Assembly: GCA_023253905.1 (NCBI GenBank)
Contig: JALREG010000043.1
Span: 1 to 27,767 of the forward strand
Direction: 5' to 3'
Length of the DNA: 27,767 bases
Source of the DNA: Burkholderiaceae bacterium
Lineage (GTDB): Bacteria; Pseudomonadota; Gammaproteobacteria; Burkholderiales; Burkholderiaceae
The notes beneath the pieces were generated by a model. It saw only the letters and a program-made list of their open reading frames with translations, was not told where the DNA came from and made no database searches. Below are positions 17,977 through 25,928 of this stretch, one piece after another; within the stretch, counting starts at the first letter, position 1; each line of letters begins with the position of its first letter. The translations under genes were made by a program, and so were the position numbers.

Positions 17977-19702
17977 GGGGGGTTCCAAGATACGCGCTGA
18001 TGACCTCGGGATCAGCAATGACTCTCCGCGGGTCACCACTTGAAATGATCTGGCCGTAATTAAGCACGATCAGTCGCTCGCAGAGCTCGAGCACTGCGCG
18101 CATGTTGTGTTCGATGAACACAACGGTTGAGCCGCGATTTCGAATCTCCCGCACCAGGGTGATCGCACTATTAATTTCCGACGGCGTGAGACCCGCGAGG
18201 ACCTCGTCGAGCAGAACAATCTGCGGCGCTGAGGCAAGCGCTCGCGCAAGTTCGAGGAACTTCCGCTGATGCAGATTAAGCTCTGTAGGGAGGGCCCGAG
18301 CGCGCTCAGCCAGACCAACGAACTCAAGCCAGTGCATGGCCTGACGCTCGGCCTGGGCCCTGGAAAGCTGCCGGCCACCAAACATGCCGGCAAGCGTGGC
18401 GTTCTCTAGAACCGTCAGCGTGACAAACGGACGAGGGATCTGATAGGTGCGGGCAATGCCTGAGTGCGCGGCCTGATAGGCTGGAAGCGGCACGAGGTCG
18501 GTACCGTTAAAAACCACGCTACCTTCTTCTGGCTTGTAGAGGCCGCTGATCACATTGACCATGGTCGACTTGCCAGAGCCGTTTGGACCGACCAGACCGA
18601 GGATTTCGCCTCGTCGGACTTCGAGGCTGACATCGTTCAGCGCCCGTACACCGGTGAACTGCTTGGTGACATGGTTGACCGAAAGAATCAGGCTGCCAGC
18701 CTGGCCCTGACGGGCGATCGGCGGCGGCGAGAGCGGCTCCGGAAGGGGTTTGGGGGCAGACTCGCGCTTGCGCCACCAGCGAAGCAGCTGCCCCATGATG
18801 CCCTGCGGCATGAACAGAATAACGACGATCAGGATCAGGCCGATGGCCGCACGTCCGGCGACAGCGAAGTCACCCGCGGTAAACGAATACAGAAGCGCGG
18901 TGATTACTGTGGCGCCCACCGCAGGTCCGAACCAGTGGCGGGAACCGCCGAGCACGCTCATCAGCACCACGTTGAGCGGCACAACGATGTTGAACACCTC
19001 ACCGACCGTTACATAGGAGACGAATACCGAGTGGATCCCGCCTGCCACGCCTGCGAAGGCGCATGAAATACCGAATGCGATCAGCTTGTAGCGATAGGTG
19101 GGTACCCCTTGAACTTCGGCCACATCTTCATCGTCGTGAATCGCAAAAAGCGCTGACCCCAAGCGACCACAGTAAATCCAGTAGGCCACCCAGAGCATGA
19201 CGGCTGCCAGCGCGAGGATGATCAGGTAGAAGCTTCCCGAGGGCGTGGGGCCGATCGCTGGAATCGGAACCGCCGACAAATAAACGCCCGGGCCACCGTC
19301 GATCGGAGTGTTGAGAATGATCGTGCCGATCACAAACGTGATCGCAAGCGTCAGGAGCCCGAATAGCTCCCCTCGCAAACTTCGGAGTCTGAACACGATA
19401 GCGCCGAGCGCTACGCCAAAAACGGCCGCCATCATGCCCGCGACGGGGAGCGTGGCGAGGAAAGGCCAATCGAGTTTGCCCGCCAGAACCGCGGTGGTGT
19501 AGATGCCTACGCCGAAAAACGCGCCGTGACCGAACGAGAAATAGCCCGAGTAGCCGGACAGAATGTTCCAGGACGTGGCGAGTACGATCCAGTGCAGCAC
19601 CAGGTACAGGAAGGTTTCATAGAAGGCAGGCAGCTTCAATAGCGGTACCGCGGCAAGCAGCGGCAGGATGAGGACGAAGCCTGCGATCACGCGTCGGTCC
19701 AT
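17960..19702 (-). CDS. LivM-LivG fusion: ABC permease joined to ATP-binding domain
   Basis: A 580-residue protein combining a LivM-type permease (about 1-305, with some eight to ten helices) and a LivG-type ATPase (about 335-580). A Pro-rich linker near 315-332 joins them. The permease shows NILSGYSGYFSFGHGAFFGVG near 46-66 and the FAIHDDEDVAEVQGVPTYRYKLIAF coupling loop near 186-210. In the ATPase half, Walker A GPNGSGKS is at 372-379 and Walker B IVLLDEVLAGL near 496-506 keeps the catalytic Glu. The signature is degenerate (LNLHQ, near 475-479, instead of LSGGQ), as seen in many LivG-type subunits of aromatic or amide importers. The gene follows livH after one base and overlaps livF by 17 bases. 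Confidence 0.93.
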   Translation of the reverse strand: MDRRVIAGFVLILPLLAAVPLLKLPAFYETFLYLVLHWIVLATSWNILSGYSGYFSFGHGAFFGVGIYTTAVLAGKLDWPFLATLPVAGMMAAVFGVALGAIVFRLRSLRGELFGLLTLAITFVIGTIILNTPIDGGPGVYLSAVPIPAIGPTPSGSFYLIILALAAVMLWVAYWIYCGRLGSALFAIHDDEDVAEVQGVPTYRYKLIAFGISCAFAGVAGGIHSVFVSYVTVGEVFNIVVPLNVVLMSVLGGSRHWFGPAVGATVITALLYSFTAGDFAVAGRAAIGLILIVVILFMPQGIMGQLLRWWRKRESAPKPLPEPLSPPPIARQGQAGSLILSVNHVTKQFTGVRALNDVSLEVRRGEILGLVGPNGSGKSTMVNVISGLYKPEEGSVVFNGTDLVPLPAYQAAHSGIARTYQIPRPFVTLTVLENATLAGMFGGRQLSRAQAERQAMHWLEFVGLAERARALPTELNLHQRKFLELARALASAPQIVLLDEVLAGLTPSEINSAITLVREIRNRGSTVVFIEHNMRAVLELCERLIVLNYGQIISSGDPRRVIADPEVISAYLGTPHEPGR

Positions 19703-19703
19703 G

Positions 19704-20561
19704 TCAGACCTTCCCGGGTCGAAGCAGCAATACCGCTATCAACAGCGAGAACGAGACCAGCGGCGCCCAGGCAGGCGCAGTGACAGCCATGGTGGCTGCT
19801 TCAGACAAGCCGATCACGATCCCGGCCACCAGTGGACCCAGCGGGTTTCCCAGACCCCCGATCATGACCGCAGAAAACACCACCCCGACCCACGCATAAA
19901 TCTGCGAAGGGGCCAGCGTGAAGCTAAGCGCGAGGCACGCCCCCGCGACGCCCGCAAACGCAGAGGCCGCACCTGACAACATTAACGCGAGCATGGGCTC
20001 ATTGATGCCAAAGGCAGCGGCCATCCGCGGATTTTCGGACATGGCCCGCATGGCCTTGCCAAGCGCGGTATAGCGCAGGAGCGCCCAGGCCGCGAGCGAC
20101 AGCGCAACCGCGATCAGTAGCGTCATCAGTTCGGGCAACGGGAAAAAAAGCTGACCGACCTGGAACTTGACGTCGCTATAGGATGACTCGAGCTTTCGAT
20201 AGTCGGCCGACCAGATCCACTGAATGACGCTCTCGATGATGACGGTCAGACCGAAGGTCACCAGCAGCGAGTTGAACGGCGTGACCTTGAACCGTGCAAA
20301 AACCCAGTGCATCGCCATGCCGATCAGGAAGAACCCTGGCACGATGATGACCATGGTGAGGAACGGATCCAGCTTGAAATGCTCGGACAACTGGTAAGTG
20401 AGGTAAGCGCCTAGAAAAGCGAGGGCAAAGTGCGCCAGATTGATCTGGCGCAACATTCCCCAGGACAGGCTCAAACCGAGTCCGAGCAGGCCGTAGAGAC
20501 CCCCAATGAACAACCCGGACAGCAACGACTGTCCGAGCAGTTCGAGGCTGGGCATCTGCAT
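19704..20561 (-). CDS. livH: ABC transporter permease, LivH type
   Basis: A 285-residue inner-membrane permease of the branched-chain-amino-acid-type importer. Motifs include LLSGLFIGGLYGLLGLGLSLSWG near 13-35, RQINLAHFALAFLGAYLTY (about 38-56), TALGKAMRAMSENPRMAAAFGI in the cytoplasmic coupling loop, and VVFSAVMIGGLGNPLGPLVAGIVIG near the C-terminus. About eight helices are expected. It starts 3 bases after the binding-protein stop and ends one base before the LivM-LivG fusion start, so translation is probably coupled. Length is usual for LivH. Confidence 0.94.
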   Translation of the reverse strand: MQMPSLELLGQSLLSGLFIGGLYGLLGLGLSLSWGMLRQINLAHFALAFLGAYLTYQLSEHFKLDPFLTMVIIVPGFFLIGMAMHWVFARFKVTPFNSLLVTFGLTVIIESVIQWIWSADYRKLESSYSDVKFQVGQLFFPLPELMTLLIAVALSLAAWALLRYTALGKAMRAMSENPRMAAAFGINEPMLALMLSGAASAFAGVAGACLALSFTLAPSQIYAWVGVVFSAVMIGGLGNPLGPLVAGIVIGLSEAATMAVTAPAWAPLVSFSLLIAVLLLRPGKV

Positions 20562-20564
20562 TGC

Positions 20565-21782
20565 TCAGGGCGTCCTGAGCGATGCGCCAGGCTTGGCGAA
20601 GGGCTTTGGCCAGACCACCACCCACTCGCCGTTCTGCACCTGCTTGAGTTTGGTGAGATCGTCGCCGTAATTGTTGACCCCATCAAAACGCATGGGACCC
20701 TGGATGGTGTTGACAGTGTTTTTCTTGAGCCACGCGCCAAGGGTTTTGTCATCCAGCGATTTGGTGGCGTTGACAGCCGCTTCAAATATTTGCCAGGCGG
20801 AGAAGGACGCCGCCGCTTGCGTGTCGACTGACGTGTCTGGCAGCGATGCCTTCGTGGCCCGCTCGTTGAAGATCTTCGAGAACTCAAGAGCCCCTGCGTT
20901 TTTCATCATGGGCTCATGCTGCTCGAATATGGTCATGGCGAGCCCGAGGTTGCCATCGGGCGACTTGATCATCGGTCCCGGCGCTGGCAGGAAGTGGAAC
21001 ATGGTGGGCGGCGCGTAATCGATTTTCTTCATGGCGTCGAGCAGCAGCATGCCCTCCAGGGCGATGACACCTCCCCAGATGAAGTCAGGGCGCGCTGCCT
21101 TCAATCGGCTGGCAATCGCACCGAAGTCACGGTTACCGAATTCCCATTCCAGCCACAACACCTCTTGAAGGCCACGCTTCTTCGCTACGTCGCGTGCGCC
21201 GACCGACATGAAGTGCACCGACGGAAACTTTGAGGTGACGATGGCAATGGTCTTGGGCGGCTTGGGACCGGCTGCGAGTGCATCGAGCACCATGTTCGGA
21301 CCTGAAATTTCCGGGGTTGGGCCGGTTGCCCAGGTTGGGAACTGCATGTCGTATTTGGCCAGGCCCGGAATGCCGAAGGTGTGATGAACCAAAATTTTTC
21401 CGTAGCGCTGGGCGACGCCCATCGCCGACAGAATATTGGCTGTCGCATAAGGGCCGATCAGCAGATCAACCTTGTCCACGGTGACCAGTTGCTCATAGAG
21501 CGTGCGCGCAAGATCGGGCTTGGACTGATCATCTTTCAGCACCCATTCCACCGGTCGCCCCAACAGTCCGCCCCGCTTGTTCAACTGCTCGACATAAATT
21601 TCACCGGTGAGTTTGTGAATCATGGCGGTGGCCGATAGTGGGCCAGTAAGGGCAAGCGTACCGCCTACGCGCACTGGCGCACCGGACTGCGCAGACGCTG
21701 CGCCCGCGAAAGGCATAGACAGCAAAGGTGCGCCGGCAGCGGCGAGAAGTGGCTTAAGTGCCTCTCTACGATTCGTCTTCAT
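20565..21782 (-). CDS. ABC transporter substrate-binding protein, LivK type
   Basis: A 405-residue periplasmic receptor of the type I (leucine/amide) fold for the adjacent Liv permease. The leader contains NRREALKPLLAAAGAPLL and ends in GAASAQ near residue 32. The twin Arg near residues 5-6 could direct Tat export, although Sec is also possible. The mature domain begins VRVGGTLALTGPLSATA, followed by LLGRPVEWVLKDDQSKPD and DLLIGPYATANILSAMGVAQRYGKILVH. All of these are family-typical. A strong GGAGGAG precedes the ATG by 2 to 4 bases. It follows the amidohydrolase after 72 bases, a gap containing a hairpin. The ligand is unknown; relatives bind amino acids, amides, urea or aromatic acids. Confidence 0.93.
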   Translation of the reverse strand: MKTNRREALKPLLAAAGAPLLSMPFAGAASAQSGAPVRVGGTLALTGPLSATAMIHKLTGEIYVEQLNKRGGLLGRPVEWVLKDDQSKPDLARTLYEQLVTVDKVDLLIGPYATANILSAMGVAQRYGKILVHHTFGIPGLAKYDMQFPTWATGPTPEISGPNMVLDALAAGPKPPKTIAIVTSKFPSVHFMSVGARDVAKKRGLQEVLWLEWEFGNRDFGAIASRLKAARPDFIWGGVIALEGMLLLDAMKKIDYAPPTMFHFLPAPGPMIKSPDGNLGLAMTIFEQHEPMMKNAGALEFSKIFNERATKASLPDTSVDTQAAASFSAWQIFEAAVNATKSLDDKTLGAWLKKNTVNTIQGPMRFDGVNNYGDDLTKLKQVQNGEWVVVWPKPFAKPGASLRTP

Positions 21783-21825
21783 GGCTCCTCCGTGGTGATT
21801 GAATTCAAGTTTGAACGGATCTGTT

Positions 21826-21842
21826 CGTGCGCCGCCCGCACG
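21826..21842. other. Intercistronic hairpin before the LivK-type gene
   Basis: CGTGCG-CCGCC-CGCACG is a perfect 6-bp stem with a 5-base loop, located between the amidohydrolase stop and the binding-protein start. There is no U tract on the minus strand. It could be an mRNA processing or stabilising element that raises binding-protein yield. Confidence 0.35.
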
Positions 21843-21854
21843 GTACCCGATGGT

Positions 21855-23222
21855 TCAGTGCGCGGCAGCCTTCAGCCGGGCTTCCAGTTCCCGCATGATT
21901 CGCTGCCCAGAGACTACCAGCTGCTGTTGGCGATCCGCCAGCGCACCAAATGCCATCTGGCCGTTGCGTTTACGAAACTCGCCGGCGATCATGACCGAAT
22001 CAATGTTGGCAAGGCTCGCCTGGGTGACCAGCGTGGCAACCGGGTCATGCATGGGCTGCATGTTGAGATCGGTGGCGCGGACCATAATGAGATCGGCCTG
22101 CTTGCCAGGGGTGAGCGATCCGATTCGGTCTTGCATCTTGAGCATGCGGGCACCCTCAACCGTGATCCATCCAAGCGCCTCGCGTGCGGTGATCGTGCCG
22201 GTGTCTGGCAGCTTGCCGTCGCGGGATTTGGCGCGCGCATTGTCAAAGGCCTTCTGGGACGCGAGTGCCATGCGAGCAACCGTGAACATATCGCCGCTGA
22301 TGCACGACTCCAGATCAACCCCGAGGGAGGGCTGGGCGCCCAGATCGCGAAGCCGCCCGGTAATTGCAAACCCGTGCCCCTGAAACATTTCGGTTTCCGG
22401 CGTGAGAGAGAAACTGACGCCGCGGTCCAGCATGAACTTCAGCTGCGCGTCGGTCAGATCGTTACCGTGAACGATGTTGTTGTTATCACCCAGCAGACCC
22501 GCCTGACCCAGGCGGTCCCAGCCGTCGGGCACGCGCGCGGCGGCGCCCGCGCAGTGCATGCTTGCGATGAGACCGAACTCGCGCGCGAGTTGAAAATCGT
22601 CTACCGCAACCTCATAAGTGGAGTAGTGGGGCCCCAGGATCGCGAGGCCAAGTGTCATCAACTGATCCCGCGAACTGAATCGCGACTTGAGAAGCCGCTC
22701 TACTTCGCTTCGGGGGTGCGGAACTTCCCAGAACGGCTTCTGCCCGGGTTTCGGGTCGGGTTTGGGGGAGCCGTGAAAAAACACTGCGCGGATCTGCGAC
22801 TCGGCGAGACCGTCAATCGCCGCATCGGTATGGGCCGGTGTGGGATTGTTGTGGCACCAGTCGGCGAGCGTGGTGGTGCCGCAGTTGATCTGGTTTAAGG
22901 CGCCTGCGAGCGTGGCGATACGAATGTCCTCGGGCGAAAAAAGCGTCGCGAGACCCGCGTGCATTTTTTTGAAGTACTCGAGGATGGTCCAGTTGGCCGC
23001 TACGCCACGCAGCCCGGTCTGCCAGGTGTGCATGTGCGCGTTGACCAGACCGGGTGCAACGATCATGCCGCTTGCATTGACCACCTGGGCGCCGGGTGCC
23101 GACAATCGGGACCCAACCGACACGATCTGGTTACCCTCGATGAGCACGTCTCCCTGCGAGAGATCGCCAAGCTCGGGGTCCATCGTGACCAGAAGGCCAC
23201 CTTGAATCAGCGTTTGTTTCAT
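21855..23222 (-). CDS. Amidohydrolase family protein (AtzA/SAH-deaminase-like)
   Basis: A 455-residue cytoplasmic metal-dependent hydrolase of the cytosine-deaminase/AtzA/TrzN/SAH-deaminase branch. Counting from ATG 23222, the metal site is H63 and H65 (NAHMHTW), H223 (SMHCAG) and D303 (LGVDLE), with H252 (VHGNDLTD) as the usual catalytic His. A small N-terminal beta domain (MKQTLIQGGLLVTMD) and the C-terminal GSLTPGKQADLIMV close the composite fold. Position 226, usually Glu in the HxxE motif, is Gly. The frame stays open a little further upstream, only to a TTG, so the ATG is preferred despite a weak ribosome-binding site. It is directly upstream of the LivK-type receptor gene, so it probably acts on the imported compound. 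Confidence 0.9.
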   Translation of the reverse strand: MKQTLIQGGLLVTMDPELGDLSQGDVLIEGNQIVSVGSRLSAPGAQVVNASGMIVAPGLVNAHMHTWQTGLRGVAANWTILEYFKKMHAGLATLFSPEDIRIATLAGALNQINCGTTTLADWCHNNPTPAHTDAAIDGLAESQIRAVFFHGSPKPDPKPGQKPFWEVPHPRSEVERLLKSRFSSRDQLMTLGLAILGPHYSTYEVAVDDFQLAREFGLIASMHCAGAAARVPDGWDRLGQAGLLGDNNNIVHGNDLTDAQLKFMLDRGVSFSLTPETEMFQGHGFAITGRLRDLGAQPSLGVDLESCISGDMFTVARMALASQKAFDNARAKSRDGKLPDTGTITAREALGWITVEGARMLKMQDRIGSLTPGKQADLIMVRATDLNMQPMHDPVATLVTQASLANIDSVMIAGEFRKRNGQMAFGALADRQQQLVVSGQRIMRELEARLKAAAH

Positions 23223-23278
23223 TTTGAACTCAATGGGATCGGAGCGGAGCAGATATTGGCTCAATTCGCAGCAGGCAG

Positions 23279-23322
23279 CAAGGACGATTCAGAGCGTCCC
23301 AGGACTTGGCGTGTGGTCCTTG
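23279..23322. other. Inverted repeat in the gap before the amidohydrolase
   Basis: CAAGGAC (23279-23285) and GTCCTTG (23316-23322) are 7-bp inverted arms 30 bases apart. A smaller GTCC-CA-GGAC palindrome lies between them. They occupy the 135-base gap between the hydrolase stop and amidohydrolase start, the largest gap inside the minus-strand cluster, so this may be an operator or a folded leader. Confidence 0.25.
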
Positions 23323-23357
23323 TTCGATGGGCTTGTGCTCGTGAACCGGGCAGGCGC

Positions 23358-24536
23358 TCAGTCGTTTATGAGGGCACGCTCTCGCAGCCAGTCGGTCGTA
23401 AGCGAAACAGCCTCGCGCATCAGATCGGGCTGTCCGACGAAATAATGCGTAGCGCCACGAATAACGCGCATCGTTTTGTCCGAACTCGCCACCGCGCGGT
23501 AGATCTGTCCGGTATGGGATTGCGGCACCGCATCATCAGCCGAGTGTTCAATGGCAAGAAAGGGCACGTGAATTCCCTGTGCGCTTCGTACACCGTCCGC
23601 GTTGCTGTCATCGAGCGACCACTGCGAAAGCCACGACCGCAGCGTCGAGAATCGCGCAAGGCCCACCGGCCCATTGTTTGCCACCTCTGGCACCCCCATG
23701 AAGCAGGTGCCGATGGGCCGGTCATTCGGTTCGATGCTACCGTCAAGAAAACGCGGGTCGGCCATGGTTCGGTGCGTGACGAACCCGCGCTCCAGCTCCC
23801 GGCTGCCGCTTCGCTTGAGATGCTCGAGGGTGTCCCGCACCCAGGCAGTGCGGCGGTGCGCGCGGGCAAGTTGAGCCGCGCGAAACTTTGCGAGCCACGC
23901 GGCGCTGTACGGAGGTTTGTTGTCGGGATGATAAAGGTCGAGCTCAGGGTCGCGGCGATCGGGGTCGTTTTCGTCAATTACGCTGGGATCGATCCATTCG
24001 GAGAAGGTGTGCGCGCGCGACATGTGTGCAGCCTGAAACATGACCGCATCGGCAGGAATCAACCCGGCGGTCATGATCGAGCAGGGGTCGCCCGCGGGCG
24101 TGTGCGATATCGTCGGCCGCTCCGCCTGCGACTGATAGAAAAGCGAGAGCGACCCCCCGCCTGACCAGCCGGCCAGCACCACCTTTTCATAGCGCCAGAC
24201 TTCGCGGGCATGGCGGATGTAGGCGCCCAAATCGACGATCACATTTTCCATGATCAGTGCGCTGTCGTTGCGGGCGTAGCGGCTGCCCGCGCACAGAACG
24301 TGCTGGCCGCTTTCGGCCATGGCCCGCGGCATGGGAAGCAGTTGCAGTGTGCTTGCCGGATGCATGTAAATGATCAGGGTTCGCGACGGGACGCCTTCAG
24401 GAACGTAGCGAATGCCCTCAAGGTGCACGGTTCCTACAGAGCCCGAGAACCCATACACAGATTTGAAGGCCGATTGCTCGGGGAACTGGACATGAACCCA
24501 TTCCGATTGGACGCGGTGCGAGGCTACTGCATTCAA
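23358..24536 (-). CDS. Alpha/beta hydrolase
   Basis: A 392-residue alpha/beta-hydrolase-fold enzyme without a signal peptide. The nucleophile elbow GWSGGG puts Ser at 125. The acid is D334 or D335 (EHSADDAVP) and the catalytic His is H364 (GATHYF), so the triad looks complete. The YMHPASTL segment near 57-64 may supply the oxyanion hole. An inserted lid of about 150 residues (roughly 170-320) makes it longer than simple esterases. The only available start is a TTG at 24536 with GGAG 9 bases upstream; an in-frame stop lies not far upstream. It is 41 bases after the VOC gene, so the two are probably in one operon. Ester, lactone, amide or C-C bond cleavage are all possible. Confidence 0.85.
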   Translation of the reverse strand: MNAVASHRVQSEWVHVQFPEQSAFKSVYGFSGSVGTVHLEGIRYVPEGVPSRTLIIYMHPASTLQLLPMPRAMAESGQHVLCAGSRYARNDSALIMENVIVDLGAYIRHAREVWRYEKVVLAGWSGGGSLSLFYQSQAERPTISHTPAGDPCSIMTAGLIPADAVMFQAAHMSRAHTFSEWIDPSVIDENDPDRRDPELDLYHPDNKPPYSAAWLAKFRAAQLARAHRRTAWVRDTLEHLKRSGSRELERGFVTHRTMADPRFLDGSIEPNDRPIGTCFMGVPEVANNGPVGLARFSTLRSWLSQWSLDDSNADGVRSAQGIHVPFLAIEHSADDAVPQSHTGQIYRAVASSDKTMRVIRGATHYFVGQPDLMREAVSLTTDWLRERALIND

Positions 24537-24577
24537 GGCAAGCGCTCCGGTGAGTGAAAGCGGAAGGTGAAAGATGG

Positions 24578-25102
24578 CTAGCGGGATGCCGATCGTTGCT
24601 GCTTTTCTCGAGTCCAGCCATCGCAGAGCGCGCGCGCGCTGCCTCGAAAACCACTCAGCATCTGCTCCGAAGCAATTTCAGCTGTGAGTTCGAGGCGGAT
24701 TCCGTTTGGATCAAAGAAATAGATCGAGTGCACATAGCCGTCATGGTCAACGGGACCCAGCACCGAGATCCCCGCTGAAATCAAGCGCTTGCGGGCAGCG
24801 TCTAGCGCCTCAAGCGTATCGACCCGAAGTGCGAGGTGATTGACCCAGGAAGGCGTATTGGGTGATGGCGCTGCTGTTTGGCCATCACCCAGGTCGAAAA
24901 AGGCGATGCAACTGCCATCGCGCATCTGAAAGAAGAGGTGCAGATGCGGGTTCTCATCGCCAGTGCTTGGGACTCGCTCATTTCGAATCGCGTGCACCAA
25001 CGGCAAACCGAGCAGATCTTCGTAAAAGCGTCGGGTCTCCTCGGCGTCCCGGCAACGCCAGGCAAAATGATGTAGTTGACGAATCGGCACGAAATCAGAC
25101 AT
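24578..25102 (-). CDS. VOC family protein (glyoxalase/extradiol-dioxygenase fold)
   Basis: A 174-residue metalloenzyme of the vicinal-oxygen-chelate superfamily. Two beta-alpha-beta-beta-beta modules are visible: the first from QLHHFAWRCRDAEETRRFYEDLLGL, the second from WVNHLALRVDTLEALDAARKRL. Likely metal ligands are H11 or H12, H89 and E138 (GIRLELT). The DPNGIRLEL ending is shared by glyoxalases, fosfomycin-resistance proteins and extradiol dioxygenases. A good TTAGGAG box precedes ATG 25102. A basic tail of about 30 residues follows the fold. It lies between an FMN reductase and a hydrolase gene in the minus-strand cluster, suggesting an aromatic or isomerase/lyase step in catabolism. The reaction cannot be assigned. 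Confidence 0.88.
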   Translation of the reverse strand: MSDFVPIRQLHHFAWRCRDAEETRRFYEDLLGLPLVHAIRNERVPSTGDENPHLHLFFQMRDGSCIAFFDLGDGQTAAPSPNTPSWVNHLALRVDTLEALDAARKRLISAGISVLGPVDHDGYVHSIYFFDPNGIRLELTAEIASEQMLSGFRGSARALCDGWTREKQQRSASR

Positions 25103-25166
25103 CGCGGTCTCCTAAGGTCTGCCCTGACGCCGGTCGAGGTTGGGGTGCAAAGCGAGTGAGAGGCGG

Positions 25167-25210
25167 GGACCCATCAGGGCGCTCTGCCCCCCGGTATACG
25201 CACTGGGTCC
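25167..25210. other. Nested inverted repeats between the FMN reductase and VOC genes
   Basis: Outer arms GGACCCA (25167-25173) and TGGGTCC (25204-25210) enclose an inner GGGC-GCTCT-GCCC hairpin (25177-25189). They sit in the 113-base spacer between two genes that otherwise look co-transcribed. No U tract follows, so it may be a processing or regulatory RNA structure. Confidence 0.35.
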
Positions 25211-25215
25211 TTCGA

Positions 25216-25776
25216 TCAGGCCCTGGGGCCCAGTTGCCGGATCCAATTGCGCAAAGCAACCATTTGCTCAGCGATGATCTTTCGTGTGGCCTCATCGGTC
25301 AACTCTCCCTGCTCGTTGAACCGGGTGTGACACGCACCAATGAAAACTTCGGGTTTGGTAAGAACGTTGGCCTCTAGGCCGCCGATGATTTTGCGGAGGT
25401 CGTATTGACTGCGGGCACCGCCAAGTGGCCCCCTGGTGGCCGACAAAATTGCGGTGGGCTTCCCCTTGAAGGGCTGCGGGTCGAGGCGTGAGAGCCAATC
25501 GATTGCATTTTTCAGCACGCCGCTGACTGAAAAGTTGTATTCGGGGCTTGCAATCAGCAGGCCGTCGGCCTTGCCGACAGCAGCGCCCAGGGCCTGCACG
25601 CTCGCCGGGAATCCCTGGGCCTGCAGATCTCCGTTGTAAAGTGGCACGGCGGAATAATCAACGATCTGAATCGAGAGATCGTCAGGGGCGAGTGCCGCTG
25701 CTGCCACGAGTGCAGCATTGTTATAGCTTTTTGATCTCAGGCTTCCCGACAGGGCAATGATTTTCAGTGCGCTCAT
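25216..25776 (-). CDS. NAD(P)H-dependent FMN reductase (flavodoxin fold)
   Basis: A 186-residue cytoplasmic flavoprotein of the NADPH-dependent FMN reductase family (ChrR/SsuE/azoreductase relatives). The phosphate-binding loop SGSLRSKSYN at about 10-19 and the block SPEYNFSVSGVLKNAIDWLSR near 77-97 hold FMN. The segment ATRGPLGGARSQYDLRKII near 112-130 is family-typical. It could reduce quinones or chromate, or supply reduced flavin to a partner monooxygenase, but no monooxygenase is in the window. It is the first gene of the long minus-strand cluster and divergent from the Bug receptor at 25988. A weak GGA precedes the ATG. Confidence 0.92.
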   Translation of the reverse strand: MSALKIIALSGSLRSKSYNNAALVAAAALAPDDLSIQIVDYSAVPLYNGDLQAQGFPASVQALGAAVGKADGLLIASPEYNFSVSGVLKNAIDWLSRLDPQPFKGKPTAILSATRGPLGGARSQYDLRKIIGGLEANVLTKPEVFIGACHTRFNEQGELTDEATRKIIAEQMVALRNWIRQLGPRA

Positions 25777-25928
25777 TTTGAATCCGCGAAAAAGGGTGAG
25801 GGATACGGCATCGAATCTGTTGAACTCGCGCGTGGTTAGAACGATCGCTGGTGGGGTCTGGAGCGATGCGAGCGCTGATCATACCGTCAAGCAGGGCGAA
25901 TACCGGAACGCGCTGAAGCAGCGCAGCG

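Noticed and set aside
17977..18039. Extended N-terminus of LivF
   Set aside because: It lies inside the LivM-LivG coding region and adds residues not found in LivF. ATG 17976 gives normal length.
21792..22898. 368-residue plus-strand open frame
   Set aside because: It is antisense to the amidohydrolase, whose metal-site motifs are clear. No family features are seen in the plus frame.
22959..24164. 401-residue plus-strand open frame
   Set aside because: It is antisense to the amidohydrolase and alpha/beta hydrolase, both of which have complete motifs. The plus frame spans the gap without any recognisable domain.
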